Source: Helopsaltes ochotensis
Taxonomy: Eukaryota; Chordata; Aves; Passeriformes; Locustellidae
Assembly: GCA_013400155.1 (NCBI GenBank)
Contig: VXBM01000045.1
Coordinates: 2,200,632 to 2,264,631 of the forward strand
DNA: 64,000 bases
Reading direction: 5' to 3'
The first letter of the stretch is position 1, and each line of letters starts with the position of its first letter. The notes beneath the pieces were generated by a model, which made no database searches, was not told where the DNA came from, and worked only from the letters and a program-made list of their open reading frames with translations. Shown here piece by piece: positions 1 through 11,900 of this stretch. The position numbers and the translations under genes are program-made.

Positions 1-3000
1 AAGTGAGTTCCAGTGCCTATGTGGCCACATTGCACAAAGATCTGTCCACTTATTTACTGTTGTTCAGTATCGCTGCTTTCAAGCGATGTCAAGTTGAGCT
101 GGTGTGTGGAAAGGAATTTTAATGTGTGGGTTCAGGCAAAATATGTTGCATATATACTACTGAGGACAGCTACTGACCATTTTATAAAACCACAAAAGGT
201 GTTGTTTAGTGCCTTTATCAAGAATGCTTTACAGTTAAAAGGTTAAAGTTGCTTTAATTGGAGTAAAGATTTTTTTTCCTTTTTTTTTCCTGTGGAGCTA
301 CAAGTGCACTGATTTCATAATACATAAAGATGGATGGGGGCCTGTTACAGATCTAACTATGAAATTCCTAGATTTCTGTGCTAAAATGACACTTAAACAT
401 AAACGTTGAAAAATTTGGATCATTTTCTTTAGTCTTGAGCTCCAAAAATTAGTATTGCATGATAAATGAAATAATTGTGTAGTGTAAGAAAAACATGATT
501 ATTTGAAATACTTTCATCTTCTGTAGTTGTTGGTCTCATTAAGCAGCTTAAGGAAGTCAATATTTCATCTTGACTACAACAGTTTGTAAATCCACAAGCC
601 AGATTTGGAATGTTAACTGGTTTTGGTTTAATTCTGTTTACTATAAGGTAAATCTGTATTTTAGCAAGCAAATTTCTGATTCACCTTTGAGATCAGCTTT
701 GTCACACAGACTGAGTGCAGGTAGATCTCAAGCCATAACTTTAACATTTTAAAGATGCTACTCTTTAATGTAAAGGAATTTTTCTAGTTTCCTTGAAATT
801 GTTTATAGTCTCATCTGAAAAAGTATATGGAATGTTCATAATTAGAATTGTCAGCTCAGTCAACACTTGGGAAATGTGTGTCATCATGCAGTCTAACGGC
901 CTAACGAAATAAATGGTATTTTTTTCCAAAGACACTAGGCAAAAGGTAAATGGTACTTGTTTGCTCATTATATGTGTTTGCAGTCCTTCTAGAAACTATA
1001 ATCTAGTAATAAGATATTTTAGTGGAACATGCTGTTAGACCGTATTCTTGCTCTCCTTGCAGCTCTGAAAGCAGTCAGCTTTGTTCTTTGAACTGCTGGT
1101 TTTTCCTAAAAGAACTCAGTGGGGTGCTCCAGCACTTTTTCATCTTTCACTTCTTGAAGATTCAGTAGTCAAGTACTGAGTTGCTTCTTGTGTCACTTAC
1201 TGCATTCAGTGTCTTACCACAATTGTGCCCCTTGGGGAGAGGGAGTTTTGTTGTGCATTATTAGTAATATGCCTGAGTTTACTCTCATCTGATCAGAAGG
1301 TTAGGCTCAATTTCCCCTCCAACTGCTGTGAACCAATAAGTAAAATTTTATAATGAAATTACGTCTGAACACCTTTGTGTTGAGAAACTGAATTCACGTT
1401 AATCTCCAGTGCATACTCAGGTAGAACTTTTATTTTTGAAACTCGGGAAGAAACTGGGACAAATGGTTCTACAGTCTGTTGGATACTGGTGAGTTTTAGA
1501 GATTCAGCTCAAGAAAAAAATTGGGAAAGTGGAAAAAGAAAATGTTGAATTAACTTGCCTGTAAAATGATTGGAATCGACAGCAGCTGAAACCATGCACA
1601 TACCCAGCAATATTCTCTTCCATACAAGCAATTTCACTTGCCTCAGAAACAAGTAAGAATTGAGGGTGCACAATTAGAGATGAGAAGAGGAGGCTCACCA
1701 GCAATCTGTGCTAACATGTGGTGTGTATTATGGAAAAAGTTGATTAAATCTCAGCTAGAATGTGGTCTGTGTCTTGATTCCCTTCTCTTATAGAAACAGT
1801 TTCTAATATAGAAAGGCCAAATTCTGCCCTCAGATGTCTCTCTGCAGTGCCCATGAGACACAAGAGAAACATACTTAAAATCTAATGTGATAAATGTATA
1901 AAACAAGTTATTCTTAAGTCATAGTAGCTACTTGTCCCTACAGTTAGAGTTATATAATCATACAGTGATCAGTAAAACCTTTAAAGATTGCTCAGATGTA
2001 AAAGGCATACTATTGTAACTGATTTTAATCCTACCAAAAGCCACTTCTCCATTACAAAATCCCTCCTTTCCTTTTTTCTTTTTTTTTTCCATTAGGGATG
2101 GTAATGAAAGGCTGGAGGCTGATGCTCAAAGTTTATCTAGCTATAGTGAACCAATGTTAGTCACCCAATAGATAACAGTGTGCTAATGGTATAATCTTTT
2201 GTAGTCTTAACCTAGATATTGGGAAAAGGAGAATTATTTGCATATATTTGAGGAAGAATGATGATTGATATGGAAGCATTTTTCTTGATTTTTCTATTAT
2301 CTTAATATTATTTGGCAAATACAGTTTGTTCTTCTATTTGTTTTAGTCAGCCTTTAGCATATTTACTTCAAGAATGAACTGGAAACATCTAGAGCCAATC
2401 ATACTTTTAAGTGGTTTTGTGATTTTGTTTTCTCGTACATATTTTTTAAATCACCTTTTAAAGATACTTCTTTTTTAATGTCTCTCACGGGGCATAATAA
2501 AAGTATTTGTATTACTGCTCAAAGAAAATTATAGAGGTGTCATTGTATTTGTACAGTCCCGTTGAAACAACAGGCACATGCTCACTTTGAGATTTCAGAT
2601 TGTGTAGATTTACAAAAGTTTGCATCACACCTCCATAATTCACGTGAGTTATGTCTGATCTTGCATGCTCATCGCTGATACAATAGTGAAATGCATGGAG
2701 CATTTAAACCAGGAGGCTTGACATATTGTAAGGTCCTAATCTTTCTAAGGAGGTATCATTGATAAGAAATGATAGATTGCAGTAGAGACAGAGCCTTACT
2801 GGGAAGATTAACATTAGCTTTCTTCTTTACTTAGCTCCTTACAGTGTTAGTCCAAAGGTTGACAAGTTTCCATTCCAAAGCAGCCCGGGATTCTTAAGTG
2901 GTGATATCATCAGTGAGAGAAGATAAAGATCGACTGAACTAATGTGCTGAGGCTAGTAACAATGTGGCAGAAGTTAAAATTTAAACTGCTTTCATTCTTC

Positions 3001-5865
3001 TTTGTTTGATTTTTCACACTGCAAACTAAATTATTCCATTATCTGATTGAAAAACTTCAGCATGGTGGTGGTGTCTGCTTCATTTTTTTGCAACTTGAAA
3101 GAACATTAAATGCCTAAATCTTTCTACATCAAGAGAAACTAATTACCTTGAAGTTGATCTGTTATGTGTTCAGATCTTTATAGCTGAATTGAGCTGGAAA
3201 GTATACTTTAAAGGCAGCAAAATTATTGTGTAAGGTGTAGTGGTTACCAGCAAGACACAGAAGTGAAAAGTAAATTGAGACTTGTCTTAAAACTCCTACT
3301 CCTTTTGAACATTTCAGTCATGATGTTCTTATCACTTTTTACCATTTAGCTTCCACATGCTAATATCTGGTGGTACAGGTAGGTATACACTTGATTTATC
3401 TTCTAGGGCAAGTCAGAGAAGGGACTCAATAAAACAAGTACCTTTGTAAATCTATATTTCACCATCTGTGTAGTAATTCTCCCTCAACCATTATTTGGTC
3501 TACTTTGAAAAGCACAAACCACCAACTTCTGAAGGTCTTACTTAGCGTTATCTCACAGCCTTTTAATAAGGCTTAATTTTGGAGTGATTTTTCTAAGACC
3601 TTTCAAATAACATATTGATACACATTTGAGATCTGTGATCTCAAGTAGTATGTGCAAATTTCAGTGGTCTGGACAATAACTAAGTTTAAGATTTATGTAT
3701 TATCGTAATTAGTGGAATTCTTCCATTGATATTTGTGGTACTTTGGAATGTTATGTTACCTCTTCCTCTAAAATTATTCAGAAAACACATTAGCAGTTAG
3801 TAATCACATTATGCAAAAAGAGTATCCAAGAACCTTTACAGATTTTTTCCTAACATTTATTACTAAAAATTTTTAAATTAAATAGATTCAACACAGCTGG
3901 ACACTGTTCTGAGCTAGCTCACGTACTTCAGCAGTTAAAATACTCTGGTTGTAAGCTTAATAGATTTTCATGAAAACTATTAAGTTTTTTCTTTTTAGTA
4001 TGTTACTGGTGTAACTTACATTTCATGTATTTTTACCTTCAAATGTGAAACAGAAGAGCAAAAAGCTTCAATTTTTCTTTATGACAATAAGAGTACAGGA
4101 ACGTGTTAAGAAAAGAGTGAGTCTATCTGAAGTAAGATTTGCTAACTTTATTTCTCTGGTTCACATTACACTGTGCAAAGAAGCTGTTCACCTCCCATTC
4201 TAAATCATTTTCATTTTACCAGCTGGAGAAGATCAGAATAAAATGGACCCATCCCTTTTCTCAGTCCCTGGTGGTGATGATCATCCAGCATTTGTTTTTC
4301 ATTCAAACCACATGTTGAATAAGTGAAAAAGAGGAAATACATGCTGGTCATAGGTCAGGTGCAACACAGAGTTTATACAGATTTATTTTCTTTGTAGCAT
4401 CTGCAATCCTGCATTTAAAGCCATTGAATGTTGTTCTGCTTCCAGTTATTTTGAGGCAGGTTTTCTTATATAATGACATTTTGGGTTTTAGATTACCCTG
4501 CTGGCCAGGCATCCAGCCTCCAGAGCTGGAGGAACAGCCTGATTGTGCAGATGGAACTGCAGCAGACTGGCTCTCCAGAGCTCAAACTCTTGCATGATCT
4601 CATAGGGTGGAAGCTGACCCTCTTTGTTTCTGGCCTCAAATGAAGAAAGCTAAGCCAAAAAAAAAAAAAAAGGAAAAATATTAGGGTGATGATGGGCAGT
4701 TGGGGTGAAGAACTCCTTGGGCATGTAGGAGAGAATAAGGAGGAAGGAGCACAAATGTACTGCAGTCTACAATCTGAATTTAATTTTTAAGCAGATATAG
4801 ATTATGAACTGAAGGTTTCAGTTTTCTCATAGCATTACAAGTTACATGCTCGTTTAATTTATACTCCATTAGAACTGCAGTGCTCATTGCTTATGATTGA
4901 AGGAGCATCAGGAAAATGATTGTATAAATTGATATCAGCTTTATTTGTTGTCTTTATTATTCACACACTTCTAGTCGTGTTTTAATAGCTTTAACTAAAT
5001 TATGAATGATGTGCAGTTGGTTAGGAATTTGAAGGCAATAATTTCACATTCTCTTAAATGTGCCAGCCAGCCAAAACTCTATGCATTTACAGCAGCTATT
5101 TTGCAGATTTATAGCTAATATTTTTTTCTATATTTTTTCTTATCACTAAATTTATTCTCACTTTTCTTCAACTTGTCAGCATTGTAATGTATATAGAATG
5201 AGAATTAGTAGTTTACAATGGGATGAATTCATTTTTACAAGAATCAAATTGGAAAAAAAATGAATCCCAAATGGGCAGGAGGGGGTGAGGAAAAAAAAAG
5301 GCATTTTTCACAATAATAATAATGAAGCACTGGAGGAGGTTGCCAGCAGAGGCCATGCAGTCTCTACTGTGAAAAGTTTTTAATCCTTGAGTGGAGGAGG
5401 TTCTGAGCAACTTGATCTAATTGTGAAGTTTGCCTTGCTTTGGCCTGGATGTTGGACTAGATGACCATTGGAGGCCTCGTGCAGTCTAAATTTTTCTAAA
5501 TTTAGATCACCAGAGTTAAGTCTGAGCTGTACAAAGGCTTGGACATATTAGAAGGGAAAAAAGTCCTCATGTCCTTTCTGTTCTTGAGAGCTATAAACAT
5601 GCCTTTTAAAATACTGAGGGAATGCAATGGGAACTGTGAGACTAAATATCAAATGTCACACCAGAGACTTAAGAACCCAGCTTATGGACAAGTATCTTAA
5701 CAGATACTTTATATGAGCAGTGAGGAATTCTTCAATCCTCCTTTTGTAATTAGAATGATTTCACCTTTTTTTAGCTTGATGATGATGATTTTAGTCTCAT
5801 TTTATATGACAGTTTGTGACTTTTTTGTTGTTGTTTTGCCTTTTTTTTTTCCCAATTTCTATTAG
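1..5865 (+). other. EFL1: EFL1 intron (5' end outside the window)
   Basis: No coding exon is recognisable here. The exon that should precede 5866 must end with one base of a split glycine codon, and I found no matching exon in this stretch, so it probably lies upstream of the window. The sequence is AT-rich and mostly unique, with a short A tract near 4657-4671 and a degraded CR1 remnant at about 5328-5505. The acceptor has a T-rich tract followed by CTATTAG at 5859-5865. Small open frames in this region show no family resemblance. Confidence 0.8.
5330..5505 (+). repeat. CR1-type LINE 3' fragment, + orientation
   Basis: The stretch follows the order of a CR1 3' end: a CTGGAGGAGGTTGCC block, an AGAGGC...GTCTCTACTGTG block, then TCTGAGCAACTTGATCTA, then GTTGGACTAGATGACC at about 5451-5466. 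It finishes in a T-rich tail with degenerate octamer-like TCTAAATT units, in place of the usual ATTCTRTG repeats. It is strongly diverged and 5'-truncated, so it is an old insertion. There is no coding capacity left. The assignment is from remembered CR1 consensus features; exact ends are approximate. Confidence 0.8.
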
Positions 5866-5997
5866 GAATAGGTGGCCTGCAAGATTTTGTGCTGAAGTCT
5901 GCAACACTGTCAACGTCACCTGCTTGTCCACCATTTACACCTCTCAACTTCGAAGCAACCCCGATTGTGCGAGTAGCTGTTGAACCAAAACATCCAA
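5866..5997 (+). CDS. EFL1: EFL1 coding exon A (domain III, first part)
   Basis: The 132-base exon enters with two bases that complete a split codon, then reads IGGLQDFVLKSATLS and later NFEATPIVRVAVEPKHP before leaving one base of a serine codon. This is the junction into the EF-2-like domain III. The acceptor is CTATTAG after a long T tract; the donor is GTAAGC, strong at +3 to +5. The reading frame stays open for a while into the intron past the donor, but the similarity to EFL1 stops exactly at the donor, so that extension is not part of the protein. Confidence 0.96.
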
Positions 5998-8900
5998 GTA
6001 AGCTTCAAGAATGGGGATGGTAACACCAGCTCAGTGTGGCAGCAGTGCAGCTTCCAGCCCTCACTGATCTGGCTGGTTTATGAGCTAGCCACTGAATCAG
6101 AGACTTGCCCAATAGAAAATAAACTCATAGGTTGCCTGGAGGGCAGTGTGAGTTGTTCCAGCTGCCTCACTCCTGGCTCAGTAGGTGAGGAGACAAAGAA
6201 GAAGTTGTTGTGCCCTTTTGTGACAGCTGTTCACAAGTCAGACACTGCATGGGCTAACAGTTCAGTGTTGTTTACTGAGAGGGTGAGCAGGTCTGTGGGT
6301 TCTCCACGTCTGCTGCCGTTCTTTTTTGTGTGTCATTAAGCTTGTGGGGCAGATCTGCAGTACTGCTTCTCCTTGATGCCCCCACCCCACTTCCTGCAAA
6401 GCACAGAGTGGGATACCTCTGGCTTTATTTGAATTTCAGCCCAATTTCCATTTATTGTTGTAACTTGGTAGAACCAAAATAACTGGCTTTATGTTCGGTT
6501 GCAAAATACTCTTAACACTAAGATTGCATGTTTTTTTAGAGAGCTATTGGATGGCTTGGCAGCTATTTGTTTCATATGTTTGACTAACAGATAATCATAT
6601 ATTGTACATCCCACATTTGTTAAAGCAGTTTTGAAAGTATTGGAAATTACTGGTTCTTCTGAGTGTAGTATTAAATTCAAAATATTAAAGGAATGTAATT
6701 CTAGAACTACTGACCAGTTTGGGGATAATTTTTGTTCCTTAAGAAATGAAGCGGGATCATTCTTGCACCATTACTTAGTTTCTCCTCCTCAGTAACTTGA
6801 GTTTATGATCTGAACTAAATCTTTTAGAGGGACAGAAGCCTGAAAAGTGGTTATATGTGCAGAAGTTTCTTGAAAATCCACTGTTGCTTGCAAGAACAGG
6901 AAGCAAAATGTGGCCATTACAGTTGCCCAGAGAGCTGTGTGTAGTCTGGAGGTGGCCCTCACACGTTGTCTCATGTGTGCATTGCACTGCCACATCAGAC
7001 CTGCCTCAAAACTGCATCTGCTTATGTGGAAGAATGAGTCGTATAAATTATTGCCCTGTGTACATTTTACAAAATTACTGCAGGTCTTCACACTCATGTC
7101 AAAATCTTCCTGTATGATTGCCGTAAGCGCCAAAAGAAAAAAAAAAGTACTCATCATTCTGTGAGCTTAAATACAGAGACAAAGTTGAAAGTCTTTGTTC
7201 AACTGTGTTGGCCATGTGAAATAACACTGCAGTATTTCCACTTTTCATTTATTTTTTAGGTTTTTTTTCAAGGATACTTTTCTATTACACCCTTACAAGC
7301 TCAGCAGTAAATAAACAACATATTTCTTTTAATAGTGTCCAAGTGAATGACAAGTTTAGTGTCACTTCTCCTTTTGAATATGAATATACATTCCTGGAAA
7401 CCCCTGGGGTATTCTCTACTGTGTATGTAAAATAAAAAAAGAATTAATAATTAATTTCTTTAAATTGTGTTCATTATGAAAGGCTGCTGACATGAGGTGT
7501 TTATGCATAGCTTTGATGTAATCTAGCCAAATTTGACTCAGCTGTGCTTGTTCAGTCTCCATTAACTTTAAGACAGCTTTGTTTAAACACCTTCATTTTA
7601 GGGACGGCTGTGATTTATTTCACTGAAAAACTCACATTCCTGATCTCTCCTCTTTTCAGATTTTAATTACTTTAAAGCTTTCTTGTGGCTTACAGCTACT
7701 TCAGAATCCTTCCTGTGCTTTCTTTGCAGTTATGCCTTCTAAGTAATCCATATGGAATACTATTATTTTAGTAAAGTTAATATTATTTATGTATTTGGAG
7801 CATTTTAAGCATTAGCAATTTAGAAGTTGCTACACTTAGTTATCAAAGATTGCAAGGAAATGAAACTATTTACTCAAAGATGACTTTAAAAAGTTGTAAT
7901 AGATAAGAAAGGTTATAATTTGATAATTTGTGAAAATGAGGAGTGAAGTCCTGAATTTTTTTTTCACTTTGTTTCGATAAAATTCAGGGGTTTTATTGGG
8001 TGTGAGCTGTTCATGAGCTGTATCTGAAGTTAACTGTGTATAGGAAGCAACATAGCATAGTCATAGTCAATAGGTGACTTGTTCTACTGAACCTGCTGTA
8101 AAGCTGTGTAAACAAAAAATGTGCAATCCATTGAAGTGTGGTTATATGGTTGTAATTATATGATGTGAATTTTCTCATCAGTACATAAATTGTTGGTGAC
8201 AAATTCTGAGTGCAGCTTATGTTTTCAGTTGCTGCTCTTAAACCACGCTGCTCTGTGTGACTCATAAGCACAAGATTGCCACTGAAAGTTTTTTTGTATT
8301 CCTAAAATACCTATTTGTGTTCAGGCTTCCATAAAATGAGTGTTACTATTTCTCAGTTTAAGTCTATCCTACTTCGATTATTTCTTTCCCAATATTCCTT
8401 TGTTAATAATACCCTGTTTTGCCAGGTGATATGCCTCAGCTGGTCAGAGGGATGAAGCTTTTAAACCAGGCTGATCCATGTGTGCAGGTTTTAATCCAGG
8501 AGACAGGAGAACATGTGCTGGTGACAGCAGGAGAAGTTCATCTTCAGCGCTGCTTGGATGACCTGAAAGAAAGGTTAGAGGGGCAAGGAGGAAGAAATAT
8601 TTTTAGTTCAGTAGGTGTCTGTTGTATTTCTCTGTCAGATGGATATCTTTGATTTATATTCTGGTAAAATAGAGCTTTATCCACAAACAGTTTTTACCAC
8701 AGAGTCATAAATGTACGTTTTGTAGCTATAAAATTATCTGCAGTTGGGCAGAAGCCACTGGCTTATTACTTCTATACATCTAACACACACTTGGGGCACT
8801 TACTAGAAATTAAAAATTGTAATACTTTCAGGAGTCTAATTAAGAATATAATGTGGCATTTGTACAAAATAAAAACTGAGGGGAATTGTGTCTTATAGAA

Positions 8901-11900
8901 GAGCTCTGAAAAATGATAAAGCACAAAGACCAAAATTTTATGTGCACGCTCTATCCTGTGCCTTTTCTCGTTGACTTTTTTTTTCAAATGTTAATCTGTT
9001 CTCATTCATGAGTAGTATGTTTTGCAAGCACACATGCATATATTTAGTATCTTCTAATGTTTCTTCAAATGGCAGAAGAACAGATGTCTGAAACAATCCC
9101 TTCCTGTAACTTCATTTACTAAAACATTTCTGGTACTTCTGCCACATACATTTACTGGCATTTTCTTTCTAAACCAAAGAGCAAACCTGATGAATGGTTG
9201 AATGTTTGTCTTCCTGTACCCATACTCATTCCAGTTAATATCAGAGAACTGTAATTTCTTATGAAAATTAGACTGGATCACTTGTAAAACTGGATGTATG
9301 TTTTAACGGTTATCCTCGTTACAACTTAGTGCAACGTATTTTTACTGCTTCTAAAAACGTAGTATTATTTATTGGTACATTTTGCTCAAATGCAATGTGT
9401 TTAGGCAAAACTGGTTGTGCCTGTCTTTAGCTGTAGTTTGCATAGCAGGATTATTATATTGGCAATGGTCCAAATCTGAAAAAAAAGAAAGATAAGATAG
9501 TACTCCATGACAGGGTAATGGGATTATAGTGGGCAGCTAGTAGGACTTACTTCTATACATTTACATTCCTAACATTCTGTTTCATGTACATATTTTTGGA
9601 GGTTTTTATGAGTTGTCATCTAATTTCTCTTTTGTTAAGAGAATGATAGCCTGACAGAAGTGACCATTTTGTATCCCTGTGCTTGTAGCATTGTGAGCAG
9701 AAACAAAACACACCTGGAGACACAGATGGGCAAGGCTCCCACCTTTGTCCTGCCTGACTGTGGTTCACGATTTCTCAGTTGGGTACCAGCTTCCAAAAAG
9801 AGTTGGGAGCAGGTTGTGTTCACTGTGGAGCTCAGGCTTCTTCTAGATTGCTCAGGATTTGACATATTTTAGTTGCCATCCCTCACCCACCAGCTTGTGG
9901 TGATGCCTTGAGAGGCCACCTAAAACAGAGGCTATTCAGTGTTAAAGCAATAAGGCAGGTATTTATTAAAAAGGCCTTCAAAGGGTGCACCTTGGGCAGT
10001 ACAAGGGCCCGGCCAAGGCTACACCAAGATGGATGATGGGTCACACATTTTCACACTTTTATAAGTTTTGGTCCATTTACATATTGGGGTTAATTGTCCA
10101 ATTACAGCTTCAGGTTATGAATTCCCATCCTCCCAGATTGCTCTCCTCAGTTTGCTGGTGTTCATACTTTTGGGCCTGAAGCTGCAATGATGTCCTTGGT
10201 TCTCAGGCTGCAAAAGGATTGTTTTGTCCGACTAAACTGTGAAGTTTATATGAAGTTCAGAGTTACATACTAATGCAGTACAGAATCTGGATAATACGAA
10301 AGCTAAAACTTAAGGCATCTGTGGGACAAGAATTGTCCCTTCCTTCTCTCTCCGTTTTGTAGGAAAAAAAAGTCCAGAATGGGATCCTTGTCTTGCTCCA
10401 TTCCTATTAAAGTGAAGAGGAGAAGTTGTGCTCTGAAATGTTAGTTTTAATTAGCTCTCTTTGTTTCTGTATAAACGTTTAACTTATTCTTAAGTGCACA
10501 TAATTTAGAATAGCAAATGATGAGCTAGGGATCAAGACAGAATATAATAGTAGTAAGAAATTAGACCTTGTAACTTTGAATGTTTTATTTCTATATTGTA
10601 CAATAGAAATTTCTAGAAATTTCTGTCCCAGGAGCATTTCAAATACTAAGCATGGGGGGATTAAATTACCCTTTTCAGAATGAGAAACAAAGAGAATTAA
10701 GGTAATGGTGACACGTGGACAGGTTTGTGTTTTGTGTTTTGGTATATTACAAATCTTTGAAGAGCTACAAAAAGGATAGATCTCCTGGTTCTAACTCCCA
10801 TGGAAATTAGGCTTACAATTATAGTTGCTTTTCTTCTGCAACTTTTTTTAGTCACAGCCAAAATTTACCAGAGCATAGCAAATTTTGGTTAGTCTTTCTG
10901 TTGTCATTCAATGACCCTGCTCAGAGTGCATGGATGGTTAAGAAGGATACACAGCTCTGATCTTGGGAGTCTGTCAGATAATAAATAATTCCTCCTTTTT
11001 TCTTGCTGTCCTTCACAATATTTGACTTACCTAAAATGTTTCACCTGACTTTAAAGCATCACTTTATAGCATTAAACTTTTCTAATAGTGACAGACAGAG
11101 GTCTGTTAAGCTTTCCCAGTGCTTCATCTTCTCTGATCATCTCCCTGTGTGAGCAGACACTTGGCTCACTCCAAGTGTCCATCTCTGTACTTTGTCTGAG
11201 CAGTGTGGCCAACAGCAGGGATAGGAGGAGCAAAATTGGAGTAACTGCGATGCTTTCCCAGGCCTCTGTCATTTTCAGTCCAGGGCCCTTTGTGGTTTGG
11301 TTGTCAGTTAATCCTGGTCAGCCTTTCCCATGCCCCACGTGGTTTTGTAGGTCTCTTGTTGCACCCTTGAACATCTGAAGGCTTCTGGTGCTTGCATTCC
11401 TTTGATCGTCTTTATTCTCTGTTTTTTCCTAGTTCTGTTCCTTTTGAGGGCAGAGAACAGCAGCACATAGTTTCCAAGATGTGGGGGAACCAGTGATTTA
11501 TGCAGAGGCATAGCAATGCTTTTGCTTTTATTTTCTTGAGTTCCTTTCCAAATATTTCTGAAGACATAAAAGGCAGTGCTTCTTTTTTGAAGTACATAAA
11601 ATTTGAGTTTGAAATGCATTACCTAGTAATCTATGTTGCAATCAGATTTCTTCATGAACATCTGTTCCAAGTTAAGGCCATTTTCCTACCTCCCACTCCC
11701 AAGTTTAAAATTATTTTCAAGATTTTAAACTAGTTCTTAAACTTTATTTTGCAGGTTTGCAAAGGTGCAGATTAGTGTGTCTGCTCCTATTATACCCTTC
11801 CGAGAGACCATAACAAGACCTCCCAAAGTCGATATGGTGAATGAAGAAATAGGAAAACAGCAGAAAGTTGCTGTCATACACCAAACAAAAGAGGACCAAA

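Noticed and set aside
1..10. A splice-donor-like AA|GTGAGT at the very start of the window, as if an EFL1 exon ended at position 2
   Set aside because: The exon before 5866 must supply one base of a split codon; an A there would give arginine in place of the glycine expected in the family. Only two bases are visible, so nothing supports an exon.
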